The position numbers and the translations under genes are program-made. From Bifidobacterium sp. ESL0763 (lineage in GTDB: Bacteria > Actinomycetota > Actinomycetes > Actinomycetales > Bifidobacteriaceae), in NCBI RefSeq assembly GCF_029433395.1, contig NZ_JAQTHW010000002.1, forward strand, positions 62,001 to 126,000: a stretch of 64,000 bases of DNA, written 5' to 3'. Under the pieces are notes generated by a model. It was not told the origin of the DNA. It saw nothing but the letters and a program-made list of their open reading frames with translations, and did no database searches. Each line of letters begins with the position of its first letter. Position 1 is the first letter of the stretch. Below, in pieces: positions 38,297-47,523 of this stretch.

Positions 38297-38334
38297 GGGC
38301 GGGGATACCGGTTCGTCCGGTGTCCCCGCCTTTT
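38297..38334 (+). terminator. Terminator of the atp operon
   Basis: GGCGGGGATACCGG / CCGGTGTCCCCGCC stem with one G-U, a short loop TTCGT and a TTTT tail, 20 bases after the atpC stop. Confidence 0.9.
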
Positions 38335-38415
38335 GCATGCCCGTGTGCGCCATGCCGACGGAGCGCATGAACCGTTGAATCGGACGGTTGCTCGCGCTTC
38401 GCCCAGAGGATTGGG

Positions 38416-38421
38416 TAGAGT
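38416..38421 (+). promoter_or_regulatory. -10 box of nucS, leaderless
   Basis: TAGAGT ends 6 bases before the GTG start at 38428; there is no Shine-Dalgarno sequence. Confidence 0.45.
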
Positions 38422-38427
38422 GGTCCC

Positions 38428-39228
38428 GTGCGAATTATTGTTGCTGACTGCTCCGCCATCTATTCCGGCAGGCTGAACGCCTCGCTGCCCATGGCCAAAC
38501 GCGTGCTGCTGATCAAGGCCGACAACAGCCTACTGATCTTCTCCGAGCTCGGCTCCTACAAGCCACTCAACTGGATGGCCGCGCCCTGCACCATCAGGGA
38601 GGTCACGCCCGAAGCCGACGACGCGGTGACTGACGGCATGGCCGATGACGGTGCCGGCGACGCCGATAAGACCACTGAAGTCGTTGAAGTCGCTGAAGCC
38701 AGTGACGCCGTGGAAGTCGATGAATCCGTCGAGGCGGCACCGGAGAAGGTCTTCCGCGTGGCGGCGCAGAAGTCGAGCGACATCCTCGAGGTGACCCTGC
38801 AGCACGTCTACTCCGACGAGACCTACGACCTGGGGGAGGACCCAGGCCTGGTCAAGGACGGCGTCGAGGACCACCTGCAGCACTATCTGGCCCAGCAGAT
38901 CGGGCGCATCGGCGAGGGCGCCAGGCTCGTGCGCCGCGAATACCCGACCCCCATCGGTCCGGTCGACATCATGGCGATCGACGGCAAGGGCCAGCATGTC
39001 GCCATCGAGATCAAGCGCCACGGCGGCATCGACGGGGTCGAGCAGCTCACCCGCTATTGCAAGCTGCTCAACAAGGACCCGTTGCTCGCCCCGGTGCGTG
39101 GCATGTTCGCCGCGCAGACCATCACCCCGCAGGCGCGTGTGCTGGCGCAGGAGCGTGGTTTCGAATGCCTCATCCTCGACTACGACGAGATGAAGGGCAC
39201 CGACGACGACAGCCTGCGCCTCTTCTGA
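38428..39228 (+). CDS. nucS: Mismatch-specific endonuclease NucS/EndoMS
   Basis: A 266-residue nuclease that replaces MutS/MutL mismatch repair in many actinobacteria by cutting both strands at mismatches. N-terminal domain RIIVADCSAIYSGRLNASLP; C-terminal RecB-like nuclease core with GPVDIMAIDGKG and VAIEIKRHGGIDGVEQLTRY (D, E-x-K metal ligands). It ends in DDDSLRLF, a probable sliding-clamp-binding tail. Residues about 65-105 are an acidic Val/Asp/Glu/Ala linker insertion between the two domains, longer than I would expect for the family. GTG start fits the leaderless promoter. Confidence 0.92.
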   Translation: MRIIVADCSAIYSGRLNASLPMAKRVLLIKADNSLLIFSELGSYKPLNWMAAPCTIREVTPEADDAVTDGMADDGAGDADKTTEVVEVAEASDAVEVDESVEAAPEKVFRVAAQKSSDILEVTLQHVYSDETYDLGEDPGLVKDGVEDHLQHYLAQQIGRIGEGARLVRREYPTPIGPVDIMAIDGKGQHVAIEIKRHGGIDGVEQLTRYCKLLNKDPLLAPVRGMFAAQTITPQARVLAQERGFECLILDYDEMKGTDDDSLRLF

Positions 39229-39251
39229 TACGACTGATACGACTGATACGA

Positions 39252-39292
39252 CGATGCCCACTCCATCTGCTGGTGAAGTGGGCATCGTTTTT
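39252..39292 (+). terminator. Terminator of nucS
   Basis: CGATGCCCACT / AGTGGGCATCG perfect 11-bp stem followed by TTTTT. The CGACTGATA just upstream is tandemly repeated (ATACGACTGATACGACTGAT). Confidence 0.9.
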
Positions 39293-39353
39293 ACGTGGTG
39301 CGTTCCTTGGCCCGCGGTCGGTTCAACACCGAGCAGCCAAGGGCGCCGCGCCG

Positions 39354-40319
39354 CTACTCGGACTGCTGCGGGCCGTAATCGTAGAGCAGGTCGACCACGA
39401 AGTAGAGCGTGGAGTTCGCCGGGATCTTGTCCTGTGCCTTGTCGCCGTAGCCGAGATCTGGCGGGATGACGAGCAGCACCTGCGAGCCGACGGTCTGGCC
39501 GGCCAGGCCCTGCGTCCAGCCCTTGACGACCTGCTGCAGCGAAAGCTGGACCGGGGCGCCCTTGGACCATGAGGAGTCGAACTGCGAGGGCTTGCCGTCC
39601 TTGCCCATCACCCAACCGGTGTAGTGGACGTCGACGGTGTCGTTGGCCGTCACCTTCTTGCCGTTGCCGCGGATCAGCGTCTGCGCCACGAGGCTGCCGC
39701 CGGGCTGGTAGCCATTGAAGTCGATGGAGGGGGCGCCGTTAGAGGCGAGCGTGACCTTGGGCAGGTCGGCCGGGACGTCGGCCACCTTCTCGCCCTTGGC
39801 GCGCATATCGGCCTTGGACTTCGAGACCAGGGTGAGCGCCATGATGTAGGAGGTGCTGGACTTGTTGCCGTCGTTGACGCCGAAGGCCACGGTCGTATTG
39901 ATCTTCTGGCCCTTCAGCAGGTTGTAGTACATGGAGTTGAGGCTCTTCTTGTTGATCACGATGGAGCAGTCGGGAGTGCCCTTCTCCCAGGTGCTCATCA
40001 TCTCGCTGCCGTCCTTGGCATTGAGCGAGACGCCCTGCGTGCATACGCGGTCGCCGTCGCCGATCGTGGCTCCGTCGCCCTTCTGCAGGACCGCATAGGA
40101 GTTGTTGACCACCTGCATCGGGGTGTGGAACGAGATCTTCGGCTTCTTGCCGAGCTGGCCGGACGCGGTGACGCCGGCCATCTGGGTGTCGTCGGAGCTC
40201 GCGGACGAGTCGTTGGAGGAGCCGCAGGCGGCGAGGCCCACGGACAGCGCCAGGGCGCACAGCGCCGCGCATGCCCGGGCCAGTGATTTCAAGGGTGAAC
40301 CGGTCTTGAGATTGTGCAT
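39354..40319 (-). CDS. FKBP-type peptidyl-prolyl isomerase lipoprotein
   Basis: A 321-residue exported folding catalyst. The signal peptide ends in lipobox LAAC with Cys32. The C-terminal FKBP domain (about 205-318) is clear: VTANDTVDVHYTGWVMGKDG, FDSSWSKGAPVQLSLQQVVK, GWTQGLAGQTVGSQVLLVIP and PANSTLYFVVDLL. Residues 60-190 look like a diverged second FKBP-like domain. GGAG lies upstream of the ATG. It should help fold proteins outside the membrane; no partner genes are adjacent. Confidence 0.88.
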   Translation of the reverse strand: MHNLKTGSPLKSLARACAALCALALSVGLAACGSSNDSSASSDDTQMAGVTASGQLGKKPKISFHTPMQVVNNSYAVLQKGDGATIGDGDRVCTQGVSLNAKDGSEMMSTWEKGTPDCSIVINKKSLNSMYYNLLKGQKINTTVAFGVNDGNKSSTSYIMALTLVSKSKADMRAKGEKVADVPADLPKVTLASNGAPSIDFNGYQPGGSLVAQTLIRGNGKKVTANDTVDVHYTGWVMGKDGKPSQFDSSWSKGAPVQLSLQQVVKGWTQGLAGQTVGSQVLLVIPPDLGYGDKAQDKIPANSTLYFVVDLLYDYGPQQSE

Positions 40320-40469
40320 GGTTCTCCACTCTAGCCTTTGACCATGATTAATGGTGTGCTCGTTATTGTCATGGGGGAATAGATATCGGCAAGGCCGCCG
40401 CCGTGGTACGCCGGGGGTTTCACCCGATTCAGAAATCTATCAGCCTCGTCTTGTAGAATCGAGACAGTT

Positions 40470-42431
40470 ATGACTTCAATACACCATGAACCACAGAAGG
40501 CGAACGCCAAGCCGACGCGGCGCGCCTCCGTCATGCGTGGAATCGTCGCGCCGATTCTGGGTCTGCTGGCCGTCGCGTCCCTCGTGCTGGGCGTGCTCAA
40601 CGCCACCGTCTGGAAGCCAAGCCCCGAGATCACCGCCTCCGGGCAGGTGCAGGGCACCAGATACATCGTCACCGACCCGGGGGTGCTGAACCTCGTCGAC
40701 GACGCCGTGGACCTCAAGGTGGGCGTGGGCGGCCACGCGCGCAAGTCGAAGGTATGCGTGGCTTTGGCCTCCTCCAAGGACGCCGCCGGATGGGTGGCGG
40801 GCCACAGCTACACGAGGGTGACTGGCCTGGGCAATTGGACGACGCTCGCCAGCAAGGTGAGCCAGGCCGGAGCCGATTCCGCTGGCAGGACTTCCGACGG
40901 CGACGTGGCGTTCAAGGATTCCGACATGTGGCGCCAGGTGCGCTGCGGGGCCAGCGGGACGAGCCTCAGCCTGCGCAACGTCGACGATGGGGAAGTGGCC
41001 ATCATCGACCTCAAGGGCGGCGAGGCCCCCGCGAAGACGGCCGCACATGCCGACAAGAAGTCCCATCATTCAGCCAAGAGCGATGACGCCTCGTCGGTTC
41101 CGGTGTCGCTGAGCATGCACTGGGTGCGCCACACGGCCTCCAAGACGCCCTATGTCTTCTATGGCCTCGCGCTGCTCTTCGCCATCCTCACGGCTCTGGC
41201 CGCCTCGGTGCTCGCCATGGAGCCGAAGAGACTCAAGCGGATGCTCGGTTTGGACAAGCACAAGCGCAAGGCCAGGAAGGCCGAGCCCGTCAGCGAGGAA
41301 GTGACCATCAGCGAGGCGATGACCGGCAGCTTCCAGGCCCTGGGGCTCAGCCTGAAGCGCAGCGACCATACACCCACCCACACCGCCAGCCACATCGCCA
41401 GCGTCCAAAGGACGGGTGGCGCCGAGGCGGGTGCCATGGGTGATGAGGGCGCGTCCGGCACGCCGAACATCATCGATCCGTTGCGCCGCAATATGGTGGC
41501 CAGTCTCCAGGCGAGCAACGCCGGCGACATCGGGGCCAGCGGCACGGGTACGGCCGAAACGGGCACGGACGCCGTCGCCTCCGATTCGCTTCGCGTTCCC
41601 GACTTGGCCGGCGCCTCGGCGCTCGCTGGTGCGGGTGTCGCCGGAATCGCCGGCAGTGTCGCCACTGCTTCTTCGAACGATGATGCGTCCATGGTCTCCG
41701 GCGAGGATGGCGAGGCTGGCAATGCCGATCGCGCCGCCGTAGCCGAAACGGACGATCTGACGAATGCATCCGGTGCCGGCATCGGGACCGGCGAGCCCGG
41801 CGAATCCGGTATGACCGCTGACGAATCCGATTCCGACAGCAAGCCGGATACCATCGGCGAGAAGAGCGTGCTGGGTGGCAATCCCCAGGATGAGGTGTCC
41901 ACCGCCATGAACGACGCGGGCGCGATGGCGTCCCTTTCCGCGCTGGCGACCGATCTCGGCGGTGACCAAGACGGACAGGGCACCCAGGATGACCAGCCGG
42001 CCCACATGGACGACGCATCCGCCGCTCAGCCGGCGGAGAAGGCGGACGGGTCCAGGGAGTCCGGCCGCACGGGCCACGCCAGGCACGGCAGGCATGCCGG
42101 TCGCCCCGAGAGCGAACCTGTCGAGACGCACGAGGCCAGCCGGAACGAGCTGCAGTACTATCTGCAGCGTCTCGCCGCCGAGGCCTCCGCACAAGACGAT
42201 GGCGAGGGCGATCGGAACGGCCAGGATGGCCAGAACGATCAGAACGTCCAGAATGACCAACATGGTCAGGGCGACCACGAATCGGCCGAGACGCCCTCTG
42301 TGAAGCAGGACGATATGGATTCCTTCATGGCGGCCCTGAACGGCACCGCCACGGATCCGGTGGCGGCCCAGGCGCAGAACGCCGGGGGCGCCGACGGCGA
42401 CGATAACAAGCATGAAGGAGGGGCGGCATGA
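40470..42431 (+). CDS. Two-helix membrane protein with long low-complexity tail
   Basis: A 653-residue protein not assigned to a named family. Helix 1 at about 22-45 (GIVAPILGLLAVASLVLGVL), an external domain of about 175 residues, helix 2 at about 225-248 (VFYGLALLFAILTALAASVLA), then more than 400 residues rich in Ala, Gly, Asp and Ser that are probably disordered and cytoplasmic. TAGAAT lies 10 bases before the ATG. The stop overlaps the next gene by ATGA, so the two products likely act together at the membrane. Confidence 0.65.
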   Translation: MTSIHHEPQKANAKPTRRASVMRGIVAPILGLLAVASLVLGVLNATVWKPSPEITASGQVQGTRYIVTDPGVLNLVDDAVDLKVGVGGHARKSKVCVALASSKDAAGWVAGHSYTRVTGLGNWTTLASKVSQAGADSAGRTSDGDVAFKDSDMWRQVRCGASGTSLSLRNVDDGEVAIIDLKGGEAPAKTAAHADKKSHHSAKSDDASSVPVSLSMHWVRHTASKTPYVFYGLALLFAILTALAASVLAMEPKRLKRMLGLDKHKRKARKAEPVSEEVTISEAMTGSFQALGLSLKRSDHTPTHTASHIASVQRTGGAEAGAMGDEGASGTPNIIDPLRRNMVASLQASNAGDIGASGTGTAETGTDAVASDSLRVPDLAGASALAGAGVAGIAGSVATASSNDDASMVSGEDGEAGNADRAAVAETDDLTNASGAGIGTGEPGESGMTADESDSDSKPDTIGEKSVLGGNPQDEVSTAMNDAGAMASLSALATDLGGDQDGQGTQDDQPAHMDDASAAQPAEKADGSRESGRTGHARHGRHAGRPESEPVETHEASRNELQYYLQRLAAEASAQDDGEGDRNGQDGQNDQNVQNDQHGQGDHESAETPSVKQDDMDSFMAALNGTATDPVAAQAQNAGGADGDDNKHEGGAA

Positions 42432-43438
42432 GCATGAACAGCGTATGCAGGAAAGTGGCCATCGCCGGGCTCGCCATCGTGGCGGCGTTCGGCATGACCG
42501 GCTGCGCCGGACAGGTGCCCCATCCCTCGGGTTCGGCGGACTCCGCCTCGCAATCCCCCGACATGAGCGAGGCGCAGGAGAGGAAGATCCGCGGCGAGGT
42601 GCTCGATACCCTGGCCGAGGCCGACAAGGCGAAGAGCCCCGACGGGCTTTCGGCGCGGCTTTCGGGCCCGGCGCTCGAGGTGCGTTCCAGCGAGCTGCAG
42701 ATCGCGCAGGCCACCGGCAACCTCGATTCGAAGGCCACGATCCCGCGTGACATCGCGCAGACCGTCATCCCCACCCAGTCGGGCTGGCCGCGTTCCGTCT
42801 TCTCGATCACGACCACCACCAAGGACCAGCAGTCCAAGCGCCTGATGGTGATGAACCAGGAGAGCGCCCGCAGCAACTACAAGCTGTGGGGCATCGTGCG
42901 CCTCTTCCAGGGCGCGAAGCTACCGAAGTTCGCCATCCCCAGCATCGGCGCCGACATGGGCTCCGCCGACGACACCGGGCTGGTGGCCACCCCGCAGGAC
43001 ACGGTGAGCGAATACGCCAACGTGCTCGAGAAGGGCAAGCAGAGCAAATACGCCTCCCAGTTCGATGACGACTACTTCCGCCAGGACCTCGACAAGCTCT
43101 CGCAGACCGTGGCGCAGGGCATGGAGCGCAACAAGGGTACCCAGACCCAGACCTTCGCGCCTGTCAAGGGGCAGATTGCGGTGATGCGTTCCAGCGACGG
43201 CGGTGACCTGGTGGTCGCCCAGATCGACTCCGAGTGGACCCGTGCCGCCGGCGAGGGGCGCGAGTCCCAGCCCGCCTCCGACGCCGAGCGTGCGCTGTTC
43301 GGGCAGGGCAAGGCCACCAGCACCATGAAGGTGACCTATGTCAACGTGGTCGCCTTCTACGTGCCGCCGGCCAAATCCGGCCAGAAGATCATCGCGGTGG
43401 GCGCCGAACGCCAGCCGACCAAGGTCGAGGCGGTCTGA
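42428..43438 (+). CDS. Lipoprotein paired with the upstream membrane protein
   Basis: A 336-residue secreted lipoprotein: signal peptide with lipobox MTGC (Cys26), then a soluble domain with RSVFSITTTTKDQQSKRLMV and SNYKLWGIVRLFQGAKLPKF. I do not recognise a catalytic family. The ATGA overlap with the membrane protein gene suggests coupled translation. The following gene, a thioredoxin-fold protein, begins 86 bases on and may belong to the same unit. An envelope role is likely, but the specific job is unknown. Confidence 0.65.
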   Translation: MSMNSVCRKVAIAGLAIVAAFGMTGCAGQVPHPSGSADSASQSPDMSEAQERKIRGEVLDTLAEADKAKSPDGLSARLSGPALEVRSSELQIAQATGNLDSKATIPRDIAQTVIPTQSGWPRSVFSITTTTKDQQSKRLMVMNQESARSNYKLWGIVRLFQGAKLPKFAIPSIGADMGSADDTGLVATPQDTVSEYANVLEKGKQSKYASQFDDDYFRQDLDKLSQTVAQGMERNKGTQTQTFAPVKGQIAVMRSSDGGDLVVAQIDSEWTRAAGEGRESQPASDAERALFGQGKATSTMKVTYVNVVAFYVPPAKSGQKIIAVGAERQPTKVEAV

Positions 43439-43524
43439 TGGTCCGGCGGCCGGTCGGGGCCGCGGAAAGATATGAGCATAACGTTTAAGCATGCGAGCGA
43501 CGCGTGCATGGGGAAAGAGGCAAC

Positions 43525-44490
43525 ATGGCAGAGAAGAAGCCGCAGGCGAATCCGGGCATCTCACTGGCGGGCGCGGTCGACTTGGGCGCGCTGAAGCACC
43601 AGGTCAAGGCCGAGCCGGGGCAGGCGGGTGGTGCGCCGGCCGCCGGAGGCTACGTCATCGACGTCAGCGAGGCGACGTTCCAGGCCGTGGTGCAGACATC
43701 CGCGACCTATCCGGTGCTGTTGCTGCTGTGGATGCCCACCGACGACAGGCTCTTCCCGATGGCGCGCGCCCTGGCCGACGCCGTCAACGCGCTCAAGGGC
43801 AAGATGCAGCTGGCCCGCATCGACGTCAACCAGGATCCGCAGATCGCCCAGGCGCTGCAGATCAAGGGCGCGCCGGCGCTCTTCGCCCTGATCGGCGGGC
43901 GTCCGATGCCCATTCTGCAGGGTCTGCCCGGCGACGCGGAGATGAAGCAGATCGTCGACGAGCTGTTGCCGCAGATCGTGCAGCTGGCCCAGCAGTCGGG
44001 CGTGACCGGCGAGGCGCCGTATTCCGGCGATCCCGATGCCGATGCCGGTGGCGCCGGGGCCAATGCCGAGCCGGCCGTGCCGCCGGAGCACCAGGAGGCG
44101 CATCGCCTCGCCGCCGACGGTGACTATGCCGGCGCCGCCGAGGCCTACGCCAAGGTGCTCGAGGCCAATCCCAACGACAGGCTGGCCGCCCGCGAGCGTT
44201 CCAAGGCACTGCTGCTCGGCCGTTCCGGCGATGTGGATGTGCGGCAGGCCCGCACGGCCGCGGCCGACAGGCCCGACGACGTCGACGCGCAGCTCACCGT
44301 CGCCGACGTCGACATGATCGGCGGGCAGATCGGCGACGCCTTCTCGCGCCTGCTGGACTATCTGGCGGCCGGGCACAAGGCCGACCTCGAGCCGGTCCGC
44401 AAGCGCCTGCTGGAATACTTCACCATCCCCGAGCCCGACGACCCGAGGCTCAAGACCGCGCGCCGCCGCCTGTCCACGCTGATGTACTGA
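43525..44490 (+). CDS. Thioredoxin-fold TPR protein (YbbN/CnoX-like)
   Basis: A 321-residue protein. Residues 45-155 form a thioredoxin fold (VLLLLWMPTDDRLFPMARAL, ARIDVNQDPQIAQALQIKGA, PALFALIGGRPMPILQGLPG). The redox motif CxxC is absent: the position reads MPTDDR. The C-terminal half carries YbbN-type TPR-like repeats (HRLAADGDYAGAAEAYAKVL, DAFSRLLDYLAAGHK). In other bacteria such proteins are chaperones or co-chaperones. AAAGAGG precedes the ATG at 43525. Confidence 0.8.
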   Translation: MAEKKPQANPGISLAGAVDLGALKHQVKAEPGQAGGAPAAGGYVIDVSEATFQAVVQTSATYPVLLLLWMPTDDRLFPMARALADAVNALKGKMQLARIDVNQDPQIAQALQIKGAPALFALIGGRPMPILQGLPGDAEMKQIVDELLPQIVQLAQQSGVTGEAPYSGDPDADAGGAGANAEPAVPPEHQEAHRLAADGDYAGAAEAYAKVLEANPNDRLAARERSKALLLGRSGDVDVRQARTAAADRPDDVDAQLTVADVDMIGGQIGDAFSRLLDYLAAGHKADLEPVRKRLLEYFTIPEPDDPRLKTARRRLSTLMY

Positions 44491-44559
44491 TGTACTGACG
44501 GATTGATGGATTGATCGAGCCGGCTCGCCGATTGCCGAGGCAACCAGCGGGCCGCTGTC

Positions 44560-45180
44560 TTATTCGTGGCGGTTGTGCCCGTAGATCTGCTCGAAATGCG
44601 GGCCGGTATGCGCCAGCTCCCGCTCGAAGTCCGCGCTCCATTCGCCGAAGGGCCGCCCGGCGAGCCCATCGTTGGAGAACCGAGCCTGGTCGGTGATCTC
44701 GGTGACGCAGAAATCGGGGATGACGAGGTTGGTCACCGGCCTGCTGCGCTTGGCCTCGGCGATCACCAGCGGGGCGTTGCCGCCGCCGAAGACGTCGATG
44801 TCCCAGCCGTCCTCGCCGATCCATGCGGCGAACCGGTTCTTGATGATGGTCTCGCCGCCGCGCTTGACCAGTTCCGCGGCGATGTTGGCGTCGATCGGGC
44901 GCGAGGCCTCGTAGCGCGTGCCGCCCACCGACGGGCCCTTGATGGCCACGGAGGCCTCGGTGAAATCGTCGCGATAGTGGTCGAGCACTGCTCTGGCGTC
45001 GGTGTCGGGGCCCATTTCGATGCGGGTCTGATGGCTCACCAGCCGCACGCGCAGCGCGTAGTTGTCGGCGTGCACGTAATAGCTCTGCACGATCAGCGTC
45101 GGCGTGTCGTCATAGGCGTCCGGCATCTGGCGGCAGAAGAACCGCCGGTCGAATTCGAAATCGTTCATTTCAGGGGCCAT
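44560..45180 (-). CDS. CYTH-domain protein
   Basis: A 206-residue protein with CYTH (triphosphate tunnel) features: an N-terminal EFDRRFF in place of the usual ExExK strand, alternating charged strands (YALRVRLVSHQTRIEM, SVAIKGPSVGGTRYEAS), IIKNRFAAWIGEDGWDIDVF, LVIAEAKR, and a final VTEITDQARFSNDGLA. Members hydrolyse triphosphate compounds (ThTP, PPPi) or are adenylate cyclases; the second Glu of ExExK is Asp here, so the substrate is open. TAGACT lies 6 bases before the ATG, a leaderless arrangement. Confidence 0.75.
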   Translation of the reverse strand: MAPEMNDFEFDRRFFCRQMPDAYDDTPTLIVQSYYVHADNYALRVRLVSHQTRIEMGPDTDARAVLDHYRDDFTEASVAIKGPSVGGTRYEASRPIDANIAAELVKRGGETIIKNRFAAWIGEDGWDIDVFGGGNAPLVIAEAKRSRPVTNLVIPDFCVTEITDQARFSNDGLAGRPFGEWSADFERELAHTGPHFEQIYGHNRHE

Positions 45181-45328
45181 ACCCCAAGTCTAGACGCAAA
45201 TCGGCGATCGCGCATGCCGGTTTCCGCGCCGCTCGCAGGTGGACGCGCCCTGTCCGCCGGCTCTTTCCGGCCCTCGCCGCGCGCCCGCCGGGTTGGTCGG
45301 CTGAGGTGCTATGCTTGAGAAGTTGTCT

Positions 45329-45405
45329 GGGTCCGTAGCTCAGCTGGATAGAGCGTTTGCCTCCGGAGCAAAAGGTCGTGGGTTCGAATCCCATCGGGCC
45401 CACCA
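45329..45405 (+). tRNA. tRNA-Arg (CCG)
   Basis: A 77-base cloverleaf: GGGTCCG / CGGGCCC acceptor stem, D-arm AGCTCAGCTGGATAGAGC, anticodon loop CCTCCGGAG with CCG, T-arm GTGGGTTCGAATCCC and an encoded CCA. It lies 122 bases upstream of argS, the arginyl-tRNA synthetase gene, on the same strand. Confidence 0.96.
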
Positions 45406-45527
45406 GATTCGCGGATTGTTCCCCTGTGTCTTTTTGTTTTCCCGATATGGGCGTTTCGATGTCGAATGGCGGACCCGGCACGTCGTGGGGTCGCTAATTG
45501 GTTATGAGATATAGTATCGTAAGTTCT

Positions 45528-47333
45528 ATGAACCCAGAAGCGTTAAGTGAACTGATTTCGAAAACAGCGCATGAGCTGGTGGACGAGGGTGCCGCCGGCC
45601 AGATGACCGCTGACATGATCCCTCCCGTCGAGAAGCTGAGCGTCATGCGACCCAAGGACCGCGCCCATGGCGACTGGTCCTCCAACGTGGCCATGCAGTC
45701 GGCCAAGAAGGCCGGCATGAAGCCGCGCGACCTGGCCCAGGCCTTCGCCGACAGGCTCGCCAAGGCCGATGGCATCGCCTCCGTCGAGGTGGCAGGCCCC
45801 GGCTTCATCAACATCACCCTTGACTCCGCATCGGCCGCCGCCGTGGTCGACGACGTGCTCGAGCAGGGCGACAAGTACGGCAAGAACGACCATCTCGGCG
45901 GCAAGGTGCTGAACCTCGAGTTCGTCTCCGCCAACCCCACCGGACCGCTGCACATCGGCGGCGTGCGTTGGGCCGCGATCGGCGACGCGCTCGGCCGCGT
46001 GCTGGAGGCCAACGGCGCCAAGGTCGTCCGCGAGTACTACTTCAACGACCACGGTTCGCAGATCGACCGCTTCGCCAAGTCGCTGGTCGCCGCCGCGCAC
46101 GGCGAGCCGACCCCCGCCGACGGCTACAAGGGCAAGTACATCGACGAGATCGCCCAGCGCGTGATCGACGAGGCCAAGGCCGACGGTGTCGACGTGCTCT
46201 CCCTGCCGCGCAAGAGCGCCGGCGTCGACGAGAGCGGCGAGTCGCTCGGCGAGGGCGATTCCGAGCAGCGCGAGGAGTTCCGTTCGCGCGGCGTGGACAT
46301 GATGTTCACCGAGATCCAGGATTCGCTCGAGAACTTCCGCGTCAACTTCGACGTGTGGTTCCACGAGAACAGCCTCTACCAGAATGGCGCGGTCGAGAAG
46401 TACATCGACAAGCTGCGCCAGCAGGGCGACATCTACGAGAAGGACGGCGCCACCTGGTTCGCCTCGACCAAGCACGGTGACGACAAGGACCGCGTCATCA
46501 TCAAGTCGAACGGCGAATACACCTACTTCGTGGCCGACATCGCCTACTACTACAACAAGCGCCATCGCGACGGCGACCCCTCCATCCCGGCGGACGTGGC
46601 CATCTACATGCTCGGCGCCGACCACCACGGCTACATCGGCCGTCTGATGGCCGTGTGCGACGCGTTCGGCGACACCCCGTACGTCAACATGCAGATCCTG
46701 ATCGGCCAGATGGTCAACGTGATGAAGGACGGCAAGGCCGTGCGCATGTCCAAGCGCGCCGGCAACGTCGTCACCATCGAGGACCTGGTCGACGCCGTCG
46801 GCGTGGACGCCGCCCGCTATTCGCTGGCCCGCACCGACTACAACACCAGCATTGACGTGGACCTCGGTCTGCTGGCCTCCCATACCAACGAGAACCCCGT
46901 CTACTACGTGCAGTACGCCCACGCCCGCAGCTGCAACGTCGACCGCAACGCGGCCGCCGCCAAGATCGACGCCAAGGACGCCGACATGTCGCTGCTCGAC
47001 ACCGAGGTGGACGGCGAGGTGCTCGCCTCGCTGGCTCAGTGGCCCGCCATCGTTACCGAATCGGCCGATCTGCGCGCCCCGCACAAGGTCGCGCACTACC
47101 TCGAGGCCCTCGCCGGCTCGTACCACAAGTGGTACAACGTCGAGCGCGTGGTGCCCATGGCCCTCACCGACGCCGAGGAAGGCAAGGGCGAGGCCGAGCG
47201 CGAGGCCCTGCGCATCGCCAAGAACCCGGAGCCGGCCCGCGCCGCCGCGCGTCTCAAGCTCAACGACGCCGTGCAGCAGGTCATCGCCTCCGGCCTCGAC
47301 ATGCTGGGCGTCACCGCTCCCGACAAGATGTGA
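45528..47333 (+). CDS. argS: Arginyl-tRNA synthetase
   Basis: A 601-residue class Ia synthetase. N-terminal Add-1 domain, then the HIGH motif in NPTGPLHIGGVRWAAIGDAL (about residue 140), the KMSK-like RMSKRAGNVV (about 408) and the DALR anticodon-binding domain ending GLDMLGVTAPDKM. The start is set at 45528, where TATAGT lies 12 bases upstream and no ribosome site is present; an in-frame ATG at 45504 falls before the expected transcription start. Positioned right behind tRNA-Arg(CCG). Confidence 0.95.
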   Translation: MNPEALSELISKTAHELVDEGAAGQMTADMIPPVEKLSVMRPKDRAHGDWSSNVAMQSAKKAGMKPRDLAQAFADRLAKADGIASVEVAGPGFINITLDSASAAAVVDDVLEQGDKYGKNDHLGGKVLNLEFVSANPTGPLHIGGVRWAAIGDALGRVLEANGAKVVREYYFNDHGSQIDRFAKSLVAAAHGEPTPADGYKGKYIDEIAQRVIDEAKADGVDVLSLPRKSAGVDESGESLGEGDSEQREEFRSRGVDMMFTEIQDSLENFRVNFDVWFHENSLYQNGAVEKYIDKLRQQGDIYEKDGATWFASTKHGDDKDRVIIKSNGEYTYFVADIAYYYNKRHRDGDPSIPADVAIYMLGADHHGYIGRLMAVCDAFGDTPYVNMQILIGQMVNVMKDGKAVRMSKRAGNVVTIEDLVDAVGVDAARYSLARTDYNTSIDVDLGLLASHTNENPVYYVQYAHARSCNVDRNAAAAKIDAKDADMSLLDTEVDGEVLASLAQWPAIVTESADLRAPHKVAHYLEALAGSYHKWYNVERVVPMALTDAEEGKGEAEREALRIAKNPEPARAAARLKLNDAVQQVIASGLDMLGVTAPDKM

Positions 47334-47385
47334 GGCAAGGGCTTCTGAAGAGCCTGTGAGGCGACGCCGCCAATGGCCGTCGCCC

Positions 47386-47435
47386 GACGCGCCCCGCGTA
47401 CGATGTTTCGGCATCCGTACACGGGGCGCGTCTTT
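47386..47435 (+). terminator. Terminator of argS
   Basis: GACGCGCCCCG / CGGGGCGCGTC stem around an inner GTACG / CGTAC pairing, then TTTC. Confidence 0.8.
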
Positions 47436-47523
47436 CATGCGGGTTCGCTATCGTTGAATCATCGAATTATCGAATCATCGGTTCACCGCCGGGCATCCGG
47501 CCGACATGGAGGGGACGAGCAGC

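Noticed and set aside
39226..39250. CRISPR-like or tandem repeat (GATACGACT)n
   Set aside because: Only about three 9-base units directly after a stop codon; no spacers, no cas genes.
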